Assembly: GCA_035644395.1 (NCBI GenBank)
Contig: DASQOR010000028.1
Coordinates: 186,001 to 250,000, forward strand
DNA: 64,000 nucleotides
Source of the DNA: JBGPLJ01 sp035644395
GTDB lineage: Bacteria; Pseudomonadota; Gammaproteobacteria; Steroidobacterales; Steroidobacteraceae
Direction of reading: 5' to 3'
The first letter of the stretch is position 1. Each line of letters begins with the position of its first letter. Under the pieces are notes generated by a model. The model searched no databases and was not told the origin of the DNA. It saw only the letters and a list, made by a program, of their open reading frames with translations. The translations under genes and the position numbers were made by a program. Of this stretch, positions 8,276 through 16,628 are shown one piece after another.

Positions 8276-9394
8276 CTATTCCGCGACCAGCAGGAGCCTC
8301 AACATGCGCCGCAAGGGTTCGGCCGCTCCCCAAAGGAGCTGATCGCCCACCGTGAAAGCGGCAAGGTATTCGCCGCCCATCGGGAGCTTGCGCAGCCTTC
8401 CGATCGGCACGTGCAGGGAGCCGTTGACCGCGGCCGGCGACAGCTCCTTGATGGAAGATTCGCGCTCATTCGGAATGACTCGCACCCAGTCGTTCGACGC
8501 GACGAGCAGCCGTTCGATGTCGATGAGCGGCAGGTCCTTGCGCAGCTTGATGGTCAGGGCCTGGCTGTGACAGCGCATGGCGCCGATGCGCACGCAGACC
8601 CCGTCGACCACGATGCCCGCGCCGCCAGTACCGAGGATCTTGCGTGCCTCGACTCCGCCCTTCCATTCTTCGCGGCTCTGTCCGTTGCCGAGGTCCTTGT
8701 CGATCCAGGGAATGACGCTTCCCGCGAGGGGCGCGCCGAGCTCGCCGTGCGGCAGCGAAGGCGAGCGCAACACGGCGCTCACCTTGCGATCGATGTCGAG
8801 GATGGAGCTTGCGGGATCGGCGAGCAGCGGTTCGACCGCGCGATAGACGCTGCCCATCTGCAGGAGCAGTTCCCGCATCTGCTTCGCGCCCGCACCTGAC
8901 GCCGCCTGGTAGGTCATCGTCGTGATCCATTCGACGAGGCCCGCCTTCACCAGGCCCGAGACGGCCATCAGCATCAATGAGACCGTGCAATTGCCGCCGA
9001 TGAAATTCTTGACGCCCCGTTCGATGCCGGCCTCGATCACCTCGCGGTTCACCGGATCGAGGATGATGATGGCGTCGTCCTGCATGCGCAGCGCCGAAGC
9101 GGCGTCGATCCAATAGCCGTGCCAGCCGGCCGCGCGCAGTTTCGGGAAGATTTCGTTGGTGTAGTCGCCGCCTTGGCAGGAGATCAGGATGTCGAGCCTG
9201 GCGAGCTCGGCGATGCTCTTCGCATCGCGCACCGCTCCCGCCGGACGGCCGATCGCCGGCGCGACGGAGCCCGCCCGGGTCGTGCTGAAGAACACCGGCT
9301 CGATGTGATCGAAGTCGTGCTCCGCGCGCATGCGTTCGAGGAGCACGCTCCCCACCATGCCGCGCCACCCGATAATGCCCACTGACACCGCCAT
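8276..9394 (-). CDS. asd: Aspartate-semialdehyde dehydrogenase
   Basis: Reduces aspartyl-4-phosphate to the semialdehyde, the branch point to Lys, Thr, Met and Ile. The 372-residue length and motifs fit the gammaproteobacterial type: NADP-binding GIIGWRGMVGSVLLERM at the N-terminus, the nucleophilic Cys in GGNCTVSLM (about residue 135), YQAASGAGAKQM, and the base His in RCHSQALTIKL. It lies 18 bases downstream of lysAC on the same strand and is probably co-transcribed with it. Confidence 0.95.
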   Translation of the reverse strand: MAVSVGIIGWRGMVGSVLLERMRAEHDFDHIEPVFFSTTRAGSVAPAIGRPAGAVRDAKSIAELARLDILISCQGGDYTNEIFPKLRAAGWHGYWIDAASALRMQDDAIIILDPVNREVIEAGIERGVKNFIGGNCTVSLMLMAVSGLVKAGLVEWITTMTYQAASGAGAKQMRELLLQMGSVYRAVEPLLADPASSILDIDRKVSAVLRSPSLPHGELGAPLAGSVIPWIDKDLGNGQSREEWKGGVEARKILGTGGAGIVVDGVCVRIGAMRCHSQALTIKLRKDLPLIDIERLLVASNDWVRVIPNERESSIKELSPAAVNGSLHVPIGRLRKLPMGGEYLAAFTVGDQLLWGAAEPLRRMLRLLLVAE

Positions 9395-9412
9395 GAAAGT
9401 CTTCCTGCTTCC

Positions 9413-12001
9413 TTAGATGACTATCTCGATCGCCGGAGCCCGCAGATTGTAGTGCGAGCTCATCGCGTGGCCATAGGCGCCCGCGTTCGCGATGAGCAGG
9501 ACGTCACCTTCCTCCGTCGGCGGGAGTGCGCGATCGGTCCCAAGCTGATCGCCGCTCTCGCAGATTGGGCCGACGATCGTGCATGTCTCACTCGCCGGTT
9601 CGCCGAGCCGCGTGAGATTCACGATCTCGTGCCAGGCGCCATAGAGCGCCGGCCGGATGAGTGAATTCATGCCCGTTGCTACGCCAACATACCGCACCTC
9701 GCCCTTGCCCTTCAGCTGCGTGACGACCGCGAGCAGCACGCCCGCTTCGGCAACGACGTAGCGCCCGGGCTCCATCCAGAATTCGAGCTTCGGGTGATGC
9801 GCGCGCACCGCGGCAATCGCCGCATCGAGCGCCGCGAGGTCGAGCGGCGAGCGCGAGAACATCTCCGGCACGCCGATGCCACCGCCGATATTGATGTAGC
9901 GCAGGTCCGCAAACCGGCCCGCGAGCCCCGCCAGCAACTCCGCGGTTTCCACCCAGTTGCTTACCGAAAAGATGCCGCTGCCGTTGTGCGCGTGCAATCC
10001 GACGATCCGGGCGCCAGCGGCACGCGCGAGGCGCGCGAACTCCTCGAGCTCGAACGTGGGCACGCCGAACTTCGAGTGCAGGCCGGCCGTGCGCACGTGC
10101 TGGTGATGTCCGCGGCCAAAGCCCGGATCGACGCGCACGATGATCTCGCGCCCTTGAAAGAGCCGCGGCCAGTACTGGAGTGGATGCAGATTATCCAGCG
10201 TGAGCCGGACGCCGGCGCTCAAGGCAAAATCATATTCGTCGCGGCTGGCGAAGTTCGGCGTAAAGAGGATACGGTCGAGGGCGAGGTCAGGCACCTCGCG
10301 TAACACCCTCTCGACTTCCCCCTGCGAAACGCATTCGAGCGCGAGCCCTGCGGCGGCGACCCGGCGCAAGATCTGCGGATGCGGGTTCGCCTTGATGGCG
10401 TAGAAAACACGATCGATCGAATGGAGTCGGCCGAGCGCACGCGCCCTGGCGTCGACCGTGGCCAGGTCATAGACGTAGGCTGCAGAGTTTTCCCGCGCAA
10501 TCGCCAGCAACTCATCGCGCCTGGCTGGCCACCAGCGTTCGGCGGCGGGCGGTGCCGCCGTTGCAGGCGCATGCAGTTGCTCCCAGGTCGGGCCCCAGAC
10601 CGGGTCGCCCTGGCCGGGCCGGATGAGAAGGTCGTGCAGCTGCTGCACCAGCCGGTCGGCCTGGGTCTCGTCGATGACGAAGGTGAAATTCAGGTCGTTG
10701 GCCGCCTGGCTCACGAGGTAGATCTTCTGTTCCTCGAAGAGCTCGAAGGCCTCGCCAAGGTCATGCAGGATGCCACGGATGTTGCGTCCCACCAGGCTGA
10801 GCGATGCGCAAGGCCCGATGACCTGGACTCGACACAACGCGCTCAGGTCCTGCACGAGCGCGTCGACGATCGCAGGGTCGAGTGCGTTGGCAGCCGGATC
10901 CAGCGACACGGTGACGCTGGTTTCAGAAGTGGAGATGAGATCCACCGACAGGCCGTGGTCCTTGAACACCTGGAAGGCATCGGCGAGGAATCCCACCTGA
11001 TGCCACATGCCCGGGCTTTCGAGCGACACCAGCGTGATGTCCTTCTTCACGCAGATCGCCTTCACTTGCGCCGCACTCGCGCCAGGAGCACCGCTCACGA
11101 CGGTGCCGCAGAGGCCGGGCATCTGCGTCGCATACACATGGAGAGGAATCGCGTATTGGCGCACCGGCAGGATGCAGCGCGGATGCAGCACCTTGGCGCC
11201 GTTACTCGCGATCTCCTGTGCCTCGTCGTAGTGCAATGCCTGCAGCAGGCGCGCGCCTGGAATCGATCGCGGATTGCCGCTGAACATGCCGGGCACGTCG
11301 GTCCAGATCTCGAGCCGCTGCGCGCTCAACTTGGCCGCGAAATACGCCCCCGATGTATCCGAGCCCCCGCGTCCGAGCAGAACCGTATCGCCGGCGCTGT
11401 CGCTTGCAATGAAGCCCTGTGTGACCACCAACGCTCCCGCGCGGTCCAGGCGGCCACGCAGGGCGGCGTCTGGGGAGAAATCGCAGGTGGCAGACAACTT
11501 GCTCGCCTTTTCATGGCGGCCGGCATGTTCCTCCGCGCGCAGCGCCGTCCGCGCGTCGAGCCATACCGCATCGAGCCCGAGGGACTTGAGGAAGTCGGCA
11601 CCGACGTGAGTTGCCATCAGCTCGCCGCTTGCGAGCACCTGGGCCCGCGTGCGATCGCCTACTTCCCGAAGGTGCTTGAGGCTTGCAACGGTTCGGCGCA
11701 GTTCGGCAAGAATCAAAATGACGCCCGGCGGCGTTGCGATGCCGAGATCCCGCGCGAGTACGGCGTGCCGGCGTTCGATTTCATCGAGCTCGGCGCTCGC
11801 GTCACCGCTCAATGCGGTCGCGAGCAGTCCATCGAGCCGGTCGGTAATGCCGGTCAGCGCGGAATGCACGACGAGCGGACGCAGGCCGTCGGCCACCCGG
11901 GCACGCACGATATCCGCGACATTGCGCCAATTGGCCGCCGTCGAGACACTCGTACCGCCGAATTTGAGGACAACCCAGGGCGATCCGCCCGCACTCTGCA
12001 T
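9413..12001 (-). CDS. lysAC: Bifunctional aspartate kinase / diaminopimelate decarboxylase
   Basis: Fuses the first and last enzymes of lysine synthesis in 862 residues. The N-terminal aspartokinase (about 1-300) has LKFGGTSVST, LGRGGSDTSGAYFAAKL and TDVPGMFSGNPR, followed by ACT regulatory domains (about 310-460). The C-terminal PLP alanine-racemase-fold decarboxylase (about 500-862) has the PLP lysine in FYAIKANPHP, ECVSQGEVERVL, HAHNGSGI, the NIGGGIGVPE glycine loop and the GPICESGDQL segment that completes the active site across the dimer. Such fusions are known from Xanthomonas and Xylella. A GGAG lies 9 bases before the ATG. Confidence 0.94.
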   Translation of the reverse strand: MQSAGGSPWVVLKFGGTSVSTAANWRNVADIVRARVADGLRPLVVHSALTGITDRLDGLLATALSGDASAELDEIERRHAVLARDLGIATPPGVILILAELRRTVASLKHLREVGDRTRAQVLASGELMATHVGADFLKSLGLDAVWLDARTALRAEEHAGRHEKASKLSATCDFSPDAALRGRLDRAGALVVTQGFIASDSAGDTVLLGRGGSDTSGAYFAAKLSAQRLEIWTDVPGMFSGNPRSIPGARLLQALHYDEAQEIASNGAKVLHPRCILPVRQYAIPLHVYATQMPGLCGTVVSGAPGASAAQVKAICVKKDITLVSLESPGMWHQVGFLADAFQVFKDHGLSVDLISTSETSVTVSLDPAANALDPAIVDALVQDLSALCRVQVIGPCASLSLVGRNIRGILHDLGEAFELFEEQKIYLVSQAANDLNFTFVIDETQADRLVQQLHDLLIRPGQGDPVWGPTWEQLHAPATAAPPAAERWWPARRDELLAIARENSAAYVYDLATVDARARALGRLHSIDRVFYAIKANPHPQILRRVAAAGLALECVSQGEVERVLREVPDLALDRILFTPNFASRDEYDFALSAGVRLTLDNLHPLQYWPRLFQGREIIVRVDPGFGRGHHQHVRTAGLHSKFGVPTFELEEFARLARAAGARIVGLHAHNGSGIFSVSNWVETAELLAGLAGRFADLRYINIGGGIGVPEMFSRSPLDLAALDAAIAAVRAHHPKLEFWMEPGRYVVAEAGVLLAVVTQLKGKGEVRYVGVATGMNSLIRPALYGAWHEIVNLTRLGEPASETCTIVGPICESGDQLGTDRALPPTEEGDVLLIANAGAYGHAMSSHYNLRAPAIEIVI

Positions 12002-12102
12002 CGCACTTCACTCCGATCGACCGTCAACGCAAATGAACCCGAAGCGCCCTGCCGGCATGCGGCGGGTGACTCGGGTCGTGCGCACTTGATGGAAAAATCG
12101 AA

Positions 12103-12318
12103 CTACTTGTCTTCGTCGTAAAACTCGCGCAGCTCTTTTTCCAGTCTGCGCTCGGCGAGCACGTCCTCGAGCCGGCTCCACGCGGCTTTGCCGCGTTTTC
12201 CGGTAGGTTTGACTCGGCGGTCCACTCGATCGAGCAAGCGATCGAATTCCTGCGGCTCTTCCTGCTCCGCCAGGAAATCGTCGTCGATATCGAAGTGTTC
12301 CCCGTCGCGCTCGCTCAT
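12103..12318 (-). CDS. Small acidic PA3496-like protein
   Basis: A 71-residue, highly charged protein with an Asp/Glu-rich N-terminal third and an Arg/Lys-rich central part ending in LEKELREFYDEDK. There is no signal peptide or membrane segment. The layout resembles the gammaproteobacterial PA3496 family (annotated as putative envelope integrity proteins), but that match is from memory of the pattern. It is preceded by a promoter-like sequence and may be co-transcribed with lysAC, 101 bases downstream. Confidence 0.6.
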   Translation of the reverse strand: MSERDGEHFDIDDDFLAEQEEPQEFDRLLDRVDRRVKPTGKRGKAAWSRLEDVLAERRLEKELREFYDEDK

Positions 12319-12382
12319 GTTACGAAAAAGCCAGTGAGATCAGAGAGATCGCCCCGTTTCCCGGGTGGCGAAGTGGCTGCGG

Positions 12383-12410
12383 ACTATATACGAAATAAAA
12401 ACAGGTTCAA
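12383..12410 (-). promoter_or_regulatory. Candidate sigma70 promoter before the small acidic gene
   Basis: On the minus strand TTGAAC (12410-12405) and TATAGT (12388-12383) are spaced by 16 bases, in an AT-rich stretch 65 bases ahead of the ATG at 12318. It could also drive lysAC and asd. The rest of the gap from 12319 to 12514 shows no gene. Confidence 0.55.
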
Positions 12411-12514
12411 GACCTTCATGCAGCGCCAATGCCACGGAGCCTGCCGCGACAGAGGCCCTGCCGGGCTACGCGCGCCCAAGAATTAAACACTTTGTATATC
12501 AGTATGTTATGGTA

Positions 12515-13318
12515 CTATTGTGATGTGACGCTTACGGGTGCGCCGCGGCCCAAGCCGAGCCCTTCCGCAGCGCTCTGTTCAGCGCGGGCTATCTCCAGCA
12601 CCCCGAATGAATTGATGAGCGCGAGGTATTCGCCCGGCTTCATCTCGCCATACGTGCGGCGCAACGGGATGGCCCGATTGCCCGCGCGCACCACCGGATT
12701 TGCGATTTTTGCCAGCAGATCCTCGTCGATGTTGGTGATCAGGTTGCCGAAGTGATCGATCGTGATCACGACGCCCCGGATTCCACCGGGCCCCTGCTCC
12801 GCTTCGTCGGTCCAGCCGATCGCGAGGTCATCGGTCTCGCGCCCGAGATCGCCAGGCTGGCAGCGGCCGGCGGCAAGTTCCGCCGCGAGCGGCGCGAAGA
12901 TATCGCGACCATGAAACGTCGCGCTCGGCCGGCCCAGGTCGAATCGTTCGAGGTGGCGTGCTGTCAACCGAAACGCGCGGGCGCCCTGTACGCGCCCGAG
13001 CACGGGCGCGAGCAGGCCGTTGTCCGGCGCGAGGAAAACATGCGACTCGGCGTGGACCGCGACGATGTCGCGCTCCGTGCCGACGCCGGGATCGACCACC
13101 GCCACGTGCACGGTTCCCGCCGGGAAATAGGGGTACGAGCGGGCAAGCCAGAAGCCGGCTTCGACGGGCCAATGCACGACGATCTCGTGCGTAACGTCGA
13201 TGATGCGCGCGTCGGCGAAGCGGCTGAGGATGCGGCCCTTCATGGTCGCCACGAACGGACCCTCCTGGCCGAAATCGGTCGTGAGGGTAATGACGCCGCA
13301 CGCTTCAAATGCTGACAT
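12515..13318 (-). CDS. SAM hydrolase / SAM hydroxide adenosyltransferase (DUF62 family)
   Basis: A 267-residue member of the DUF62 family, relatives of fluorinase and chlorinase that hydrolyse S-adenosylmethionine to adenosine and methionine. Family motifs are TLTTDFGQEGPFV at the N-terminus, VDPGVGTERDIVAV, FLAPDNGLL, FHGRDIFAPLAAEL and the C-terminal DHFGNLITNI with NSFGVLEIA. The start at 13318 has GGGAG six bases upstream; an upstream Met at 13504 would lengthen it abnormally and cross the divergent gene. It lies 55 bases from the divergent spermidine-synthase-like gene. The halogenase loop is not evident, favouring hydrolase. Confidence 0.85.
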   Translation of the reverse strand: MSAFEACGVITLTTDFGQEGPFVATMKGRILSRFADARIIDVTHEIVVHWPVEAGFWLARSYPYFPAGTVHVAVVDPGVGTERDIVAVHAESHVFLAPDNGLLAPVLGRVQGARAFRLTARHLERFDLGRPSATFHGRDIFAPLAAELAAGRCQPGDLGRETDDLAIGWTDEAEQGPGGIRGVVITIDHFGNLITNIDEDLLAKIANPVVRAGNRAIPLRRTYGEMKPGEYLALINSFGVLEIARAEQSAAEGLGLGRGAPVSVTSQ

Positions 13319-13373
13319 GCTTCGCTCCCGGCGCTGTACCGCGCCCTGAACCCACACGATAGACTGCGCCGCC

Positions 13374-16300
13374 ATGTCTGCCCATGCCCGCATCGTTTCG
13401 AAGGCCGGGCACCGGGTGGACCAGGGACCCGCGCCCGGTGTCGGTCGATGGGCGCTCTCGGCCATCACTGCCTGCTTCCTGCTGTCAGGGTTTGCGGCGC
13501 TCATCTACCAAACGGCGTGGCTGCGACAATTCTCGCTCGTCTTCGGAACGGCCGAATTCGCGCTTGCGGCGGTCGTTGCCGCCTACATGGCCGGCCTCGC
13601 AGCTGGCGCGGCGTTGATCCGCCCACGCCTCGACCGGATCGTTCAGCCGCTGCGCTGGTACGCCGTCATCGAGTTCTCGGTGGCGATCACCGCGCTCGCC
13701 GTGCCGCTCATGGTCGCGGGGCTCGGGTGGACCTTCATCCGCGGGTTCGGCCACCAGCCGGGCCCGCCCGGCGCGCAATCGTTCGGTCAATTGCTGTTCA
13801 CCATGGCCGGCGCGTTCGCCGTGCTCCTGCTGCCGACCGCTCTCATGGGAGCAACTTTGCCGCTACTGACGCGGCACGCCGTGGAACGCGACGAGCAAGT
13901 TGGCCGTCGCACGGCGCTGCTCTACGCCTTCAATACCCTGGGCGCGGCCGCCGGCGCACTCGCTGCGGGATTTCTCCTGCTCCCGCGGCTGGGACTCGAA
14001 CGGACTGTCTGGTTCGGCGCAACCTGCAACCTGGCGGCAGCCGCGATCGCTGCGCTGCTTGCGCGCCAACCTGGCCGTCACTTACCCGCTCATGCGGACA
14101 AGGAGGCCGATCACAGCCGGCGCGGGAACAATGAGCCCTCCGGCCGACCGATCTTTGCGCCGGGTCCGCACTGGATCCTGCCGATCATGCTTCTGTCCGG
14201 CGGCGTGTCCTTTGTCTATGAGGTTCTCTGGACGCGGATGCTGAGCCTCGTGCTCGGCAGCAGCCTCTTCGCGTTCGCCACGATGCTGGCGAGCGTGTTG
14301 ATCGGAATCGCGGCGGGAAGCGCCGTCGCCGGGCGGATCGCACTCAACAGGGTGGTGGCGGCGCGCATCTTCGTGATCGCTCAGCTACTTGCCGCCGCGG
14401 CTGCGGCGATCGTCTACCAGATGCTCGATCGATGGCTGCCGGCAAGCGGCGGTCTCGGGCATCATCCGTGGCTCGCCATATTCCTGCTGCTGCCGGCGAC
14501 CTTTGCCATCGGCGCGACCTACCCTTTGGCGGTGCGAGTGCTCGCGGACGATGCCGCGAGCGCCGCGACCGCAGCCGCGCGCACCTACGCCTGGAATACG
14601 ATTGGCTGCGTGTTCGGCGCGCTGCTCGCGGGCCTGTGGATCCTGCCGCGCCTGCGCTTCGAAGGCGCGGCGCAGTTTGCCGTTGCGGGCAATTTGCTCC
14701 TTGCCCTGCTGACCGCCGTCGCAGTACTGCGCGCGCAGCTGCCTTGGCTCATTGCGCTCGGCGCCACCGTTGCGGCAAGCGCGCTCGTCTGGCAACCGCA
14801 TCCGCCGGTCCGGCTGCTGCGCGAATCGCCGCTCGGCACAAGCAGCGCGGGCCAGCTGCGCTACTACGATGTCGGCCGCTCGGCGACGGTCGTCGTCTTC
14901 GAACGCGAGGGCTTGTTCGCGCTCAGGAACAATGGCTTGCCCGAGGCGTCGATCGAGTCGGCAGCGGCGCCGCCAAGATTTGCCGGTGAGTACTGGCTGT
15001 CTCCGATCGCCTCGATCGCAATGCCGCGCGCTTCTTCCCTGCTGCTCGTCGGTTTGGGCGGCGGATCGGTCATCGAGGGCGCCGCGCCCCGCGTGCGATC
15101 GATCGACGTCGTTGAGCTCGAACCGCGCGTGGTCGAGGCGAATCGCGTGCTGTCGGGCTCGCGCAAGCACGATCCCCTGCTCGATCCACGCATACGGCTG
15201 GTCCTGAACGACGCGCGCGCGGCGCTCATGTTGACCGACATGCGCTACGACGCAATCGTGTCGCAGCCTTCTCACCCGTGGACGTCCGGGGCGTCCCACC
15301 TTTACACGCGGGAGTTCTTGCGGCTGACACGCGCACATCTCAACGACAGCGGCGTGCTCGTGCAATGGATGAACATCGCCTACCTCGACGAACCGCTGCT
15401 GCGCTCGTTCGCCGCCACCCTGCTCGAGGTCTTCCCGGAGCTCGAGATCTATCGGCCAGATCCATACACCTTGATTTTCGTCGCGTCGGCCGCGCCGCTC
15501 GGAACGGTGGAGCGCCTTGGCCGCACCAGCGCACCGATCCGGGAATCGTCCGACCACTTCGGCCGCGTCGGCATCCTCGCGTCGGAGGACCTCGCGGCGA
15601 CGCTCGTTGCGGATCACGCGAGCTCCCGCGAGCTTGCCAAAGGCGCCCCGATCATCACGGACGATCGCAACCGCCTGGCGACGTCCGGGGTGTACGAGCT
15701 TGGGCGAGGTATGACGCCGGCGAGCGCCGGCCGCTTGCTTGCCCTGTACGATCCGATCGCACGCCCCGACGGCTGGGCACATGCCGCGCAATCCCGCTCA
15801 CTATCGCTGTCGTATATCGCCCGCCGGCTGTCACGATTTGCCGCGATCGATCCCGCGCTCGCGGATCGTATTGACGCGCTCGCACGTAGCGCCACCGACG
15901 GGTCGACGGCGCTGCTCGTGCGCGCCATGGCAAGCCGCGCCCGCGGCGATGAAGCACAGGCAAGACAGCTCCTGGCCGAATCGCTCGACGCCAATGCGGA
16001 GAACCGGCAGGCGCTCTTCGAGACCGTGCGGCCGGATCTGGCCGCGATCCTGAATGGCGCGGCGGACGCGACCCGCATGAAGCTCGCGGCCCGCCTGACG
16101 GGTTCGGCTGCCGCGGTCATCGACGCGCAGCGTTACGCCGGCCAGGGCGACTGGCAGAAGGCGTCCAGCCTCGACTCGACGCTCGCTCTCGCGAATCCGA
16201 CCGACGCCTGGTATGTCGATGCATTGGTGCAACGCGCGGCGTGGCGCGGGCATGTGTCCAGTCCCGAATTGCGAGCCGAGGTCGGGAGCCAATGCCTCGC

Positions 16301-16616
16301 GCTCATCGATCGCGCGCTGGTAGCCGAACCGACGGTCGCCATGTTCGAACTGCGTGCCCGTTGCGCCGCGGTGCTCGGCCGGCCCGACGCGGTACTCGAG
16401 TCGATCGATGCCTTCGCCTCAGGCACGCTGGCGGGCCTCGACTCAGCAACCTCCCTGGAACTCGACCGGCTGGCCGCACGCTTCGAAGCATTGACGCAAG
16501 CGGTTTCGGCCGCGGGTAGCGCGCCCGGCGTCGATGTAGACCGGGCTCGCGAGGTCGACCTCAGATTGCGGGTGGTGGCCGATGAGATCCGGCGCCGTCG
16601 GGCGCCCACGCCCTAG
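13374..16616 (+). CDS. Multi-spanning membrane protein with spermidine-synthase-like domain and helical C-terminal repeats
   Basis: A 1080-residue protein. Roughly residues 20-490 form about 12 or more hydrophobic segments in two related halves (each starts with a LLSGF/ALIYQ or LSGGVSFVYE motif, seen in fused spermidine synthase-like proteins). Residues about 490-730 form a Rossmann methyltransferase/aminopropyltransferase fold with LLLVGLGGGSVIEGA, VDVVELEPRVVE-like acidic strand, and YDAIVSQPSHPW. That last motif lacks the catalytic Asp of true spermidine synthases, so polyamine synthesis is doubtful. The last 330 residues are Ala-rich helical, TPR-like. Substrate is unknown. Confidence 0.75.
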   Translation: MSAHARIVSKAGHRVDQGPAPGVGRWALSAITACFLLSGFAALIYQTAWLRQFSLVFGTAEFALAAVVAAYMAGLAAGAALIRPRLDRIVQPLRWYAVIEFSVAITALAVPLMVAGLGWTFIRGFGHQPGPPGAQSFGQLLFTMAGAFAVLLLPTALMGATLPLLTRHAVERDEQVGRRTALLYAFNTLGAAAGALAAGFLLLPRLGLERTVWFGATCNLAAAAIAALLARQPGRHLPAHADKEADHSRRGNNEPSGRPIFAPGPHWILPIMLLSGGVSFVYEVLWTRMLSLVLGSSLFAFATMLASVLIGIAAGSAVAGRIALNRVVAARIFVIAQLLAAAAAAIVYQMLDRWLPASGGLGHHPWLAIFLLLPATFAIGATYPLAVRVLADDAASAATAAARTYAWNTIGCVFGALLAGLWILPRLRFEGAAQFAVAGNLLLALLTAVAVLRAQLPWLIALGATVAASALVWQPHPPVRLLRESPLGTSSAGQLRYYDVGRSATVVVFEREGLFALRNNGLPEASIESAAAPPRFAGEYWLSPIASIAMPRASSLLLVGLGGGSVIEGAAPRVRSIDVVELEPRVVEANRVLSGSRKHDPLLDPRIRLVLNDARAALMLTDMRYDAIVSQPSHPWTSGASHLYTREFLRLTRAHLNDSGVLVQWMNIAYLDEPLLRSFAATLLEVFPELEIYRPDPYTLIFVASAAPLGTVERLGRTSAPIRESSDHFGRVGILASEDLAATLVADHASSRELAKGAPIITDDRNRLATSGVYELGRGMTPASAGRLLALYDPIARPDGWAHAAQSRSLSLSYIARRLSRFAAIDPALADRIDALARSATDGSTALLVRAMASRARGDEAQARQLLAESLDANAENRQALFETVRPDLAAILNGAADATRMKLAARLTGSAAAVIDAQRYAGQGDWQKASSLDSTLALANPTDAWYVDALVQRAAWRGHVSSPELRAEVGSQCLALIDRALVAEPTVAMFELRARCAAVLGRPDAVLESIDAFASGTLAGLDSATSLELDRLAARFEALTQAVSAAGSAPGVDVDRAREVDLRLRVVADEIRRRRAPTP

Positions 16617-16628
16617 AAACCGCGGGCG

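Noticed and set aside
10379..12121. 580-residue open frame on the plus strand opposite lysAC
   Set aside because: It mirrors the minus-strand lysAC gene, is Arg/His-rich and shows no domain motif; typical antisense shadow in GC-rich DNA.
12481..12530. AT-rich stretch after the SAM hydrolase as a phage attachment site or IS remnant
   Set aside because: No direct repeat, tRNA end or transposase fragment accompanies it.
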